Part shown: piece by piece, positions 1 through 7,395 of the stretch | How the letters are laid out: each line of letters opens with the position of its first letter | Numbering within the stretch: position 1 is the first letter of the stretch | Assembly: GCA_013002345.1 (NCBI GenBank) | Contig: JABDKH010000321.1 | Coordinates: 1-34,199, forward strand | Direction: 5' to 3' | Source of the DNA: Rhodothermales bacterium | GTDB lineage: Bacteria > Bacteroidota > Rhodothermia > Rhodothermales > JABDKH01 | Length of the DNA stretch: 34,199 bases | Position numbers and translations under genes: made by a program | Notes under the pieces: generated by a model | Seen by the model: only the letters and a program-made list of their open reading frames with translations | The model's database searches: none | Told to the model about the DNA's origin: nothing

Positions 1-655
1 ACTCCCTGATCCGATCGAAAATCACAACGGTGTCGTTCAGGGAGTATCCTACAATCGTCAGGAAGGCAGCAATGATCGACTGGTCGATCTGCATCGAAAA
101 CGGCACGATGCCATACAGCGCCGAGAAAACGCCCAGCGTGATGATCACATCATGGAAAAGCGCGGCTACTGCTCCGAGCCCGAAGCGCCATTCGAAACGG
201 ATCAGGATGTAGACGAAGATCACGAGCAACGACCCAAAGACCGAGTAGATCGCACCTCGTTTTAGATCAGCGGCAAAACGGGGTCCGACGATATCCGTCT
301 TGAGCACTCTCGGATTCGAGTCTGTAAATGCTGAAGCAATTCCACCCGTTATCGCATTCTGAATCTCATTGATGTCGCCTTCGTCGAGGGCCCTGATCAG
401 TAGCTCGCTGTCGCCGTAGGCCTTCACCTCCGGTGTGCTGGTCAGAACCTGCGCAAGTTCCTCGCGGACCTGAACAACGTTGAGGGGTTCCGTGGTTTCC
501 ACGACGAACTCCATGCCGCCCCGAAAGTCGATGCCCATTTCGAGCCCGCGACTGACAAGCGACACGATACTCAGCGCGATCAGAATGCCGGAGAATATAT
601 AACCCTTGGTGCGGCTCTGAATAAATTTGTAACTGATGTTTTCGAAGATTCTCAT
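1..655 (-). CDS. secF: Protein translocase subunit SecF (C-terminus cut by window edge)
   Basis: SecF works with SecD in the inner membrane, using the proton motive force to help preproteins leave the SecYEG channel. Reading the minus strand from an ATG at 655 gives a frame open to the window edge, about 218 residues, starting MRIFENISYKFIQ. One membrane helix lies near residues 16-36. The SecF-type stretch GLEMGIDFRGGMEF follows, then a periplasmic region. Near the edge are membrane segments and the SecF signature GYSLNDTVVIFDRIRE. The last membrane helices are outside the window. secD lies 64 bases upstream on the same strand, so the two probably share a transcript. The identification is secure; only the missing end is uncertain. 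Confidence 0.96.
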   Translation of the reverse strand, partial: MRIFENISYKFIQSRTKGYIFSGILIALSIVSLVSRGLEMGIDFRGGMEFVVETTEPLNVVQVREELAQVLTSTPEVKAYGDSELLIRALDEGDINEIQNAITGGIASAFTDSNPRVLKTDIVGPRFAADLKRGAIYSVFGSLLVIFVYILIRFEWRFGLGAVAALFHDVIITLGVFSALYGIVPFSMQIDQSIIAAFLTIVGYSLNDTVVIFDRIRE

Positions 656-671
656 GGCCTGTATGGATCAT

Positions 672-688
672 GGCGCCAAGAGGGCGCC
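672..688. other. Pure-GC hairpin between secD and secF
   Basis: GGCGCC at 672-677 and again at 683-688 can pair as a 6-bp all-GC stem with a 5-base loop. It sits in the 64-base gap between the secD stop and the secF start. There is no run of T after it in the direction of transcription, so it is not a classic terminator. It could tune secF expression relative to secD or protect mRNA ends. The pairing is visible; any function is inference. Confidence 0.4.
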
Positions 689-719
689 GTTGAATGTTGG
701 CTGGTGGACTGTCTGCAAC

Positions 720-2585
720 TCAGCCGTAGTTCACGGACAGTCGTCGCTCGATGACCATGTAGTCAAAGATGATTCGTGTAAACACGATGGCGCTGAACAT
801 GGACGCGAGGATACCGGCCATAAGCGTCACGGCGAATCCCTGAATCGGACCCACACCAAACGAGTAGAGGATGGCTCCGACAAAGAACGTCGTGATGTTT
901 GCATCGACGATGGCCGACAGCGCTTTGGCGAATCCGCCGTCGATCGCCGCCTTGAGCGTCTTGCCGGTAGTCTGTTCCTCTCGGATTCGCTCGAAGATCA
1001 GCACGTTGGCGTCAACAGCCATACCGATCGTGAGTACGATACCCGCGATGCCGGGTAGCGTTAGCGTCGCTCCAAACCCGGCAAGGATGCCGAGAATGAA
1101 GATGATATTCAGCACGAGCGCGAGGTCGGCGACAACACCGCCGGTTCGATAGTAGGCGATCATGAAGAGCGCTACGATCAGCAAGCCGACCATAACGGAT
1201 AGAAACCCGGCCCTGATCGAAGCCTGACCAAGGCTCGGACCGACCGTCCTCTCCTCAACGATCTCGACGGGCGCCGGCAGGGCACCCGATTTCAGGATGG
1301 TCACGATATCCTGCGCTTCTTCCTGTGAGTCAAGTCCGCTGATCGCTGAACGGCCTCCGGTGATTCGTTCGTTGACGACCGGGTACGAATACACCACCCC
1401 GTCAAGTACAATCGCCACCTGCTTGCCAACGTTCGCGCCGGTAAGGCGGGCCCACGTGCGAGCCCCCTCAGAATTCATCACCATTGTCACTTCGGGTGCG
1501 TTGGTGATCTGGTCGAAGTCAACTCTCGCATCCTCGATGACCTCTCCGGTCATTTCGATGTCGTCGCGAACACCCAGGATGTAGTACATCTCGTGGCCAT
1601 CTTCGGTCAGACCGATCGGAGATGACGTGTACATGAGCTTGATTCCGGACGGCAGAAGCGCCCTGATCTCGGGCGCGCGCAGCAGCGTGTTGGCTGCCGC
1701 CGTGTCATTCTCGGCAACCGCTCCGTAGACGACCCCCTGCCCCACGGGCTGCATGACCTCAAGCAGCGCGTTGGCCGCCTGCGCCTCTTCCTCCAGAAGA
1801 GCGGAAATGTCGAGCAAAGTGTCTGCCGCAGCAGCGTCGGTCGCAGATTCTGCCGACGTATCCACGGCACTCTCCTCGTAGTACTCGATCATACCCTGAA
1901 GCGAACGCACCACGTCCTGCGGATCGGCCATAAGCCGAAACTCAAGTCGAGCCGTTCCCTTCAGCAGCTTGCGGATTCGTTCGGGATCGTCAATTCCTGG
2001 CATCTCCACAATCACGCGGCGCGACCCCTGCTTCTGAATGGAGGGCTCCGTCACGCCGTACCGGTCAACGCGGTCTCGAATGATTTCGATCGCTCTCGTG
2101 ACCGCCGCATCCGCTTCGCCTCTCAGGTACGATGCGACCTCGACATTGGTGGATCGACGTGTAATCCCCTCATCGTCGTTTCGGAAGTATCGAGAGAGTC
2201 TGGCGTTCTCATCCCTCGACTCGAACTCGTCGACAAAGGCATCGATTACCGAGACCCCTTCTCGAGCGGCCCGACCGGAGGCTATTGTGAGCACTTCCTC
2301 GAAGACCTCGTCGGTCTCGCGGGACAGTTCGCGGATCAGCGACTCGACGCCCACTTCAAGCGTCACGTGCATGCCTCCAAGCAGGTCCAATCCGAGCTTG
2401 AGTGCCTTTTCCTTGACTTCCCGCAACCGGGCGAAATTCTCGCGCTCGTACTCCTGCCTGGCCTCTACCTCCATATCACCGATTCGCTGATTGTAGTAGA
2501 GGTTCTGCGCGGACGGCCACAGGTAGTACCCCGTGACCAGGAGGAAGAACACGGTGAGAAATATCTTGAATCCGTTGCCTTGCAT
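720..2585 (-). CDS. secD: Protein translocase subunit SecD
   Basis: SecD is an inner-membrane RND-type protein that pairs with SecF and pulls translocating proteins into the periplasm using the proton motive force. The 621-residue product has an N-terminal membrane helix (about 7-25), the SecD motif LGLDLLGGMHVTLEV near residues 64-78, a large periplasmic region, and a C-terminal bundle of membrane helices from about residue 455 carrying DANVLIFERIREEQ. An Ala/Asp/Glu-rich stretch (roughly residues 236-285) looks like a lineage-specific insertion. The length fits the longer SecD of FCB bacteria. The start is the ATG at 2585. The gene precedes secF in a two-gene unit. Confidence 0.97.
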   Translation of the reverse strand: MQGNGFKIFLTVFFLLVTGYYLWPSAQNLYYNQRIGDMEVEARQEYERENFARLREVKEKALKLGLDLLGGMHVTLEVGVESLIRELSRETDEVFEEVLTIASGRAAREGVSVIDAFVDEFESRDENARLSRYFRNDDEGITRRSTNVEVASYLRGEADAAVTRAIEIIRDRVDRYGVTEPSIQKQGSRRVIVEMPGIDDPERIRKLLKGTARLEFRLMADPQDVVRSLQGMIEYYEESAVDTSAESATDAAAADTLLDISALLEEEAQAANALLEVMQPVGQGVVYGAVAENDTAAANTLLRAPEIRALLPSGIKLMYTSSPIGLTEDGHEMYYILGVRDDIEMTGEVIEDARVDFDQITNAPEVTMVMNSEGARTWARLTGANVGKQVAIVLDGVVYSYPVVNERITGGRSAISGLDSQEEAQDIVTILKSGALPAPVEIVEERTVGPSLGQASIRAGFLSVMVGLLIVALFMIAYYRTGGVVADLALVLNIIFILGILAGFGATLTLPGIAGIVLTIGMAVDANVLIFERIREEQTTGKTLKAAIDGGFAKALSAIVDANITTFFVGAILYSFGVGPIQGFAVTLMAGILASMFSAIVFTRIIFDYMVIERRLSVNYG

Positions 2586-2694
2586 CGTATCGTGTTACTT
2601 GGTGATCAAATGGTGCCCGCCGGCAAATTAGAACCGGTGTGGACTCTTGGAAATGTGCCGCTAGCGACACGTAAAACGGAGGTGGAAGAACCCG

Positions 2695-3222
2695 CTAAGG
2701 CCCGAGCGGCAACGCTGCGATCAGATGACGAATTTGCCAACTCGTGAGATTTGGCCCCTCAGCCAGGCGACCGATCGTCGTGACAGGCATTCTGGCCCGG
2801 AGGGTCCGGGAGAGGATCGTAGCCGCTGAAATGACATGGCCCGCCGCCCGCGGCGTAAGCGATCGTGCGAGTTTTACGGCCTGTCGGAGTTCAACGAGCC
2901 ATCCCCCGCTCAAGAACTGCTCGAGCGATATGGCCGGGATCACGAGAGAAAGGGCCGCGCGGGCAGCCGCGTCATCGGAGCCGTCCAACTCTACGATAAT
3001 GGCAGCCACGAACTCGTCGAGTGTCGATGGCGCTGTATCGAGCGCCGCCTCGATGGCCTTGATGACATTTTCGTCCTGCGCGTGCAGGCGCTGGCGAATC
3101 CATTCGCCCGACAGGCTCCGATCGGCCGGCAACAACGCGTGCAGGCCCGGGGCGGCCGCCATAAACAGCATCAGAGCCGTCGTCAGAGCGACCAGAGCAA
3201 ACTGACCCGGTTTTCTGCGCAT
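2695..3222 (-). CDS. Unknown exported protein, 175 aa
   Basis: I do not recognise this family. The product starts with a positively charged stretch and a hydrophobic core (about residues 7-30) that reads as a signal peptide or single anchor. The rest is mostly predicted alpha-helix rich in Ala, Leu and Arg, with acidic residues around 55-85 and no cysteine pair, metal motif or enzyme signature. The ATG at 3222 is the natural start. It lies upstream of secD on the same strand (109-base gap) and diverges from ctaA. Coding potential is supported by the long open frame, the export signal and the fit between neighbours; the plus-strand frames over it look like shadows. Confidence 0.6.
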   Translation of the reverse strand: MRRKPGQFALVALTTALMLFMAAAPGLHALLPADRSLSGEWIRQRLHAQDENVIKAIEAALDTAPSTLDEFVAAIIVELDGSDDAAARAALSLVIPAISLEQFLSGGWLVELRQAVKLARSLTPRAAGHVISAATILSRTLRARMPVTTIGRLAEGPNLTSWQIRHLIAALPLGP

Positions 3223-3334
3223 GAAAGTAGCCGTCCTTGTGTTCGAGGTGACCCGTTCGACGAAGCGCCGACCCGGCCGTTCCCGACCTTCAAAGCTACG
3301 GGTTCACGCTGCGGTGATCAATTCGCTTTCTTGA

Positions 3335-3350
3335 ATCATTCCGGAATGAT
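3335..3350. promoter_or_regulatory. Perfect 16-bp palindrome in the divergent promoter region upstream of ctaA
   Basis: ATCATTCCGGAATGAT is identical on both strands. It lies in the 244-base gap between the unknown exported gene (start 3222, minus) and ctaA (start 3467, plus), about 117 bases before ctaA. A symmetric site of this size between divergent genes is what a dimeric repressor or activator binds. The rest of the gap (3223-3466) shows no other gene, RNA or clear promoter box. No regulator gene is adjacent, so the binding protein is unknown. Confidence 0.45.
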
Positions 3351-3466
3351 GTCCCTCTACACGCCCCCTCGGGCCCCGGACTGGAACACACGCAGATGCG
3401 AGGGGGTACCGATCCGCTACCGATCGTTTCTGGAACTACTCGATCGACAACACCGATTCCGCCGGC

Positions 3467-4411
3467 ATGCGAGCACGTCACCTCTTCACCCTTCTCACCG
3501 TGTTTGCGACGATACTCCTCATGGGATGGGGTGCATTCGTCACCAGCATCGACGCCGGACTGGCCGTTCCTGACTGGCCATCCTCGTTCAATTCCTACGA
3601 TCCGCTCAACCCGTGGCCTGGATGGTGGACGATCACCCCGGTCCTTGCAGAACACGGGCATCGCCTGCTCGGGGCCCTGGTCGGTTTGCTCGTCTTGATT
3701 CTGAGCATCTGGACATTCGCCGCCGACTCGCGCCGATGGATGCGTCGACTCGCCGTCGGGGTCCTGGCGCTCGTCATGTTGCAGGGATTTCTTGGCGGAC
3801 TCCGCGTCGTGTGGGTATCACTCGACCTTGCGGTCGTCCACGCCTGTGTTGCGCAGTTATTCTTCAGCATGATGGTCTGCATGGCCCTCTTTACCTCTCG
3901 CTCGTGGACGGATGTCGAGGACTCGCACGTTGGCCAGTCCGCCGTATCCAATCGGCTGGTCAAGCTTGGCGCGGCGGCGTCTGTCGCGATCTACATTCAG
4001 ATCATTCTTGGCGCCCTGCTCCGGCATCCGGGCACCGGCATTGACCTGAGTCTGGCAGGTTTGCATATCTTCTGGGCCTTCGTTGTTGTCGGACTCGTCC
4101 TGGCCACGGCCTACGAAGTCCACAGATCGCATCGCCATATTCCGACAATCCGACGATCCAGAGATGCAATGCTCGGCCTCCTCGTCGTACAGTTTATGCT
4201 TGGCCTGACCGCTTTCTTCGTGTTGCTCGACGAAGTCGGAATGGTGCAGCCCAGCAATCTGCAGGTGGCGTCTAACACCTCCCATATGGTGATCGGAGCA
4301 CTGCTGATGGCGAGTTCCGTCGCGTTGTTGACGTGGTCGCTGCGGGAGCGTCACAGATTCGCACCCGGGGCCTCCCCGATCTCACCCAAATCCGTCCCAC
4401 AACCCGCGTGA
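3467..4411 (+). CDS. ctaA: Heme A synthase, CtaA/COX15 family
   Basis: CtaA oxidises the C8 methyl of heme O to a formyl group, giving heme A for aa3-type cytochrome oxidases. The 314-residue product is a membrane protein with about eight helices. It begins with a helix and then the family stretch SIDAGLAVPDWPSS near residues 27-40. The four helix-associated histidines expected as heme ligands are visible in EHGHR, VVHACVAQ, GLHIFWAF and NTSHMVIG. The start is the ATG at 3467. ctaB, the preceding enzyme in the pathway, follows with overlapping ends. No oxidase subunit gene is in the window, but the pair implies that the cell makes a heme A oxidase. Confidence 0.93.
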   Translation: MRARHLFTLLTVFATILLMGWGAFVTSIDAGLAVPDWPSSFNSYDPLNPWPGWWTITPVLAEHGHRLLGALVGLLVLILSIWTFAADSRRWMRRLAVGVLALVMLQGFLGGLRVVWVSLDLAVVHACVAQLFFSMMVCMALFTSRSWTDVEDSHVGQSAVSNRLVKLGAAASVAIYIQIILGALLRHPGTGIDLSLAGLHIFWAFVVVGLVLATAYEVHRSHRHIPTIRRSRDAMLGLLVVQFMLGLTAFFVLLDEVGMVQPSNLQVASNTSHMVIGALLMASSVALLTWSLRERHRFAPGASPISPKSVPQPA

Positions 4412-5382
4412 CCGTGCCTCAAACAATCGAAATGCGACCTGACGCGAACAGACGCCCGATCGCCGTCGCCGAAGCCATCCCGGAGTCACGTAAGACGGCG
4501 CGCGTCTCGCGGTCGCTCGCCGGGGGTACGCTGGGTGATTATGTCGTTCTCACCAAGCCGGAGATCACATTCCTTGTCGTCTTGTCAGCGCTCGCGGGCT
4601 TTGTAATTGGAAGTCCCGTGGGGTTTGACGGACTCGCACTCGGATTCACTCTGATCGGCGTGGCGCTCAGCTCGGCGGGAGCCGGAGCGCTGAACCACTA
4701 TCTCGAGCGGGATCGCGATCTGGCCATGAAGCGAACGTTGAACCGGCCCCTGCCGGCAGGACGTATCCCAGCCACCCATGCGCGCAACGTTGGCCTCCTT
4801 CTCTCCGCGGCCGGGCTCGGCGTGCTGTGTCCGCTGGTCAACCCTCTCACGGCGATCCTCGCTGCGTTGTCGATGGCCCTCTACCTGTTCGTATACACGC
4901 CCATGAAGTCGAAGACGTGGCTGAACACGCTGGTAGGGACCATTCCCGGTGCGTTGCCGGCGATCGGCGGCTACACGGCTGCGACCAACTCACTGTCGGG
5001 CTGGGGCGCATGGCTCATCTTCGGCATCCTGCTGTGCTGGCAAATGCCTCACTTCCTCGCTCTTGCCTGGATGTATCGCAAGGACTACGGACGGGGTGGA
5101 TTTGCCATGCTTCCAGTGATTGACAGCGACGGTCTTGCGACCGCTGCACTTGCCCTCGCATTCACGGCCGCAACCGTCGCATTCAGCCTGGCCCTTGCCA
5201 GTGACCCGTCAATGGGCACTACGTATCTCGTAATTGCCGTTCTGAGCGGCGCCTTCTTCTTGCATCCAGCGGTGCGCTTCTGGCGGACGCGCACGAATCT
5301 GGACGCCAGACGCCTTCTGAAGAGCTCCGTGATGTACATTCCGGTACTTGTATTCTCGATCGTGCTCGATCGCATGATCTAG
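4408..5382 (+). CDS. ctaB: Protoheme IX farnesyltransferase (heme O synthase)
   Basis: CtaB, a UbiA-type membrane prenyltransferase, adds a farnesyl group to heme B to make heme O, the substrate of CtaA. The protein has the first Asp-rich motif, NHYLERDRDLAMKRTLNRPL, then YTPMKSKTWLNTLVGTIPGA and DYGRGGFAMLPV, with about nine helices. The frame is open back to a GTG at 4333 inside ctaA. I prefer the GTG at 4408, which overlaps the ctaA stop (GTGA) and suggests translational coupling; the ATG at 4432 is the alternative. None has a strong ribosome site. The N-terminal 40 or so residues before LTKPEITF are variable and hydrophilic. Confidence 0.93.
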   Translation: MTVPQTIEMRPDANRRPIAVAEAIPESRKTARVSRSLAGGTLGDYVVLTKPEITFLVVLSALAGFVIGSPVGFDGLALGFTLIGVALSSAGAGALNHYLERDRDLAMKRTLNRPLPAGRIPATHARNVGLLLSAAGLGVLCPLVNPLTAILAALSMALYLFVYTPMKSKTWLNTLVGTIPGALPAIGGYTAATNSLSGWGAWLIFGILLCWQMPHFLALAWMYRKDYGRGGFAMLPVIDSDGLATAALALAFTAATVAFSLALASDPSMGTTYLVIAVLSGAFFLHPAVRFWRTRTNLDARRLLKSSVMYIPVLVFSIVLDRMI

Positions 5383-5396
5383 GGGAGGAAGGACAC

Positions 5397-5951
5397 ATGT
5401 TGAATTTGGATTGCGCGGCACGCGCTCGATTCTTTCACCGCACTGTCTTCGGCACGCTGGCGCTTCTGCTCGCGGCTTGTCAGCCTGCTTCCGACAAGAG
5501 TAAGAATGCACCGGCTCCGTCGGCCGAAGAAATCGAGCAGGCCTACGTTGAGGTCGACGACCTTGTCCATCGATTTGGCCGCATGTGGGAAGATGAAGAC
5601 ATGGCCACGTTTGACCAGATCGTGGCGCACGACGAGGACCTCGTGATTATCGGGACTGACGCTGCCGAGCAGATTATTGGATACGATACGTATCGCGAGT
5701 TGAGAGAGCGCCAGTTCGCGTCGTTCGAAAACGTTGAGTTCGATGTTCGCAACCGGATAATCAAGGTCGCCGAGAACGGACGGTCGGCATGGTTTTCAGA
5801 GGAGTTTGATCTCTTCCTGTTGGCACAGGGTAATCCCGTAAGCCTCGAGGGTATGCGCTTGACCGGTGGTCTTGAAAAACGCGACACCAGCTGGGTCATC
5901 GTTCAGCTTCACACATCCGTACCGGTGCCCGGTCAGGCGGCCGAGTACTAG
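5397..5951 (+). CDS. Lipoprotein with SnoaL/NTF2-like fold
   Basis: The 184-residue product has a signal sequence ending in the lipobox LAAC, with the lipidated Cys at residue 28, so it should be anchored to a membrane facing the periplasm. Residues about 45-175 resemble the SnoaL-like/DUF4440 group of the NTF2 superfamily: an N-terminal helix with a Trp (FGRMWEDEDM), then strands ending in GLEKRDTSWVIVQLHTSVPV. These small cone-shaped domains bind or convert varied ligands, so no reaction can be named. A strong ribosome site (GGGGAGGAAGG, 5382-5392) lies just before the ATG at 5397 and fixes the start. The gene follows ctaB by 14 bases and is probably cotranscribed. Confidence 0.82.
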   Translation: MLNLDCAARARFFHRTVFGTLALLLAACQPASDKSKNAPAPSAEEIEQAYVEVDDLVHRFGRMWEDEDMATFDQIVAHDEDLVIIGTDAAEQIIGYDTYRELRERQFASFENVEFDVRNRIIKVAENGRSAWFSEEFDLFLLAQGNPVSLEGMRLTGGLEKRDTSWVIVQLHTSVPVPGQAAEY

Positions 5952-5967
5952 GTGTCCTGACACCTAG
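5948..5967. other. 9-bp inverted repeat overlapping the lipoprotein stop codon
   Basis: CTAGGTGTC (5948-5956) and GACACCTAG (5959-5967) are exact complements separated by CT. The TAG stop of the lipoprotein gene is inside the left arm. In RNA the innermost pair would open to leave a four-base loop. No T run follows, so a Rho-independent terminator is not well supported. It lies 41 bases before rlmN and could be an operator or an RNA processing or stabilising element. Confidence 0.4.
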
Positions 5968-6008
5968 CGACGAATCGAACATCAGGCCATTTCGACAGCG
6001 ACAACGTC

Positions 6009-7097
6009 GTGCCTAACTCCTTGTCCCCTACCCGCGTGGATCTGAAGACGCTCGACCGGACTGAGCTCGAGTGCCTGGCCGCGGAGATGAGAGAACCAGC
6101 CTACCGTGGTCGGCAGATGTTCGAGTGGCTGTACGGCAAGGGTGCCGCGTCGGTCGACGAGATGACTAATTTGCCGCTCCAGTTCCGCGAGAAGCTGCAC
6201 GAGACACACCGCATCGGCAAGATCGGCCCGGAGCAGATCAGTACGTCGGTGGATGGAACAACAAAGGCACTTGTTCGCCTCGAGTCGGGACTGCACGTTG
6301 AGGCCGTGCTCATTCCCGACGTGGTGGACGGCGACATACGGAGGCTCACCGCCTGCGTCTCCAGCCAGGTCGGTTGTGCGATGGCCTGTGCATTCTGTGC
6401 GACCGGCACAATGGGTTTCCATCAGAACCTGACGTCCGGTGAGATCTTCGACCAGGCGCGGCTCATGAACGAACTTGCCATCGAGCGATACGGCCGAGGA
6501 CTAACGAATATCGTCTACATGGGGATGGGCGAGCCACTGCTCAACTACGCCAACGTCGTCAAGAGCCTGCGAATCATCTCAGATCCGTCTGGTCTCGACA
6601 TCTCACCGAAGCGAATCACCGTCTCGACAGTAGGAATCTCCCGACGCATCCGGCATCTGGCAGACGATGATCCGGGAGTACGGCTTGCCGTGTCCGTACA
6701 CGCCCCCACAGACGCTCAAAGGAGCGCGATCATGCCGGTCAACCGGGCCGCCCGTACCGATCTTGCGGCTCTCCGAGCCGCCCTGGAATACTACTGGTCA
6801 AAGACGTCGCGAGACGTCACATACGAGTACTGCCTTTTCGACGGTGTCAACGACTCGGACGCCGACGCCAGGGCCCTCGCGGAGATCGTCCAGTGGATTC
6901 CGAGTAAGGTCAATCTCATCATGTACAATCCGGTCGGCGGCCTCCCCTTCGAGCGAACATCTGACGAACGTGTGAATCAGTTTGTGCGGGTCCTCGTTAA
7001 AAAGAGGGTAACGGTTACAATCCGAAAGAGTCGCGGCGACGATATTGCTGCTGCGTGCGGCCAGTTGGCGGTGCGGGAAGAGTCGTCGGCAGGCTGA
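6009..7097 (+). CDS. rlmN: 23S rRNA A2503 / tRNA A37 C2-methyltransferase RlmN
   Basis: RlmN is a radical-SAM enzyme that methylates C2 of A2503 in 23S rRNA and of A37 in some tRNAs, supporting accurate translation. The 362-residue protein shows the iron-sulfur motif CAMACAFC (Cys 123, 127, 130), preceded by the conserved TACVSSQVG, then the SAM-binding stretch YMGMGEPLLNY. A Cys near residue 350 in AACGQL matches the methyl-carrying cysteine, and Cys116 may be the second catalytic one. The start is a GTG at 6009; length and motif spacing fit the family. It lies in the same-strand run after the SnoaL-like lipoprotein and before a small membrane protein. Confidence 0.95.
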   Translation: MPNSLSPTRVDLKTLDRTELECLAAEMREPAYRGRQMFEWLYGKGAASVDEMTNLPLQFREKLHETHRIGKIGPEQISTSVDGTTKALVRLESGLHVEAVLIPDVVDGDIRRLTACVSSQVGCAMACAFCATGTMGFHQNLTSGEIFDQARLMNELAIERYGRGLTNIVYMGMGEPLLNYANVVKSLRIISDPSGLDISPKRITVSTVGISRRIRHLADDDPGVRLAVSVHAPTDAQRSAIMPVNRAARTDLAALRAALEYYWSKTSRDVTYEYCLFDGVNDSDADARALAEIVQWIPSKVNLIMYNPVGGLPFERTSDERVNQFVRVLVKKRVTVTIRKSRGDDIAAACGQLAVREESSAG

Positions 7098-7129
7098 GTG
7101 GCCACGAATAAGCTGCGGACTGAATCACT

Positions 7130-7384
7130 ATGTCAAGTTCGAACATGTCAACATTGTCGAAGGCCGGTCATGATGTCGCCGGCGTGAGCACGCGGTGGGC
7201 AATCGGTTTTTTCGGAGCACTCACCGCCTTGATGGTCCTTCCCAGGCTCATACGGTTCGCTGTCCGGCACTATGCCTTTCGCCTGATAGCAGAGATCATT
7301 GCCATCGTTTCCCTTGGCCTTCTGACCGAGAAAGTCGTCGAATGGACGGCCGAGCAAGAACGCGACTCAGGCCAGTCGCAATGA
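7130..7384 (+). CDS. Small unknown membrane protein, 84 aa
   Basis: The frame starts with an ATG at 7130, 32 bases after rlmN on the same strand. The product has a polar N-terminus (about 1-22), a hydrophobic segment near 24-42, a basic linker (RFAVRHYAFR) and a second hydrophobic segment near 51-66, then a charged tail. This looks like a two-helix hairpin in the inner membrane. I recognise no family motif. Position and membrane pattern support a real gene, but a short frame carries some risk of chance. It ends 11 bases before the convergent MFS gene. Confidence 0.55.
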   Translation: MSSSNMSTLSKAGHDVAGVSTRWAIGFFGALTALMVLPRLIRFAVRHYAFRLIAEIIAIVSLGLLTEKVVEWTAEQERDSGQSQ

Positions 7385-7395
7385 CCCGCGGATTA

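Noticed and set aside
2836-3573. A 245-codon plus-strand frame across the unknown exported gene and into ctaA
   Set aside because: It overlaps two better genes, lacks a signal or family motif and is Arg-rich, as expected for a shadow frame.
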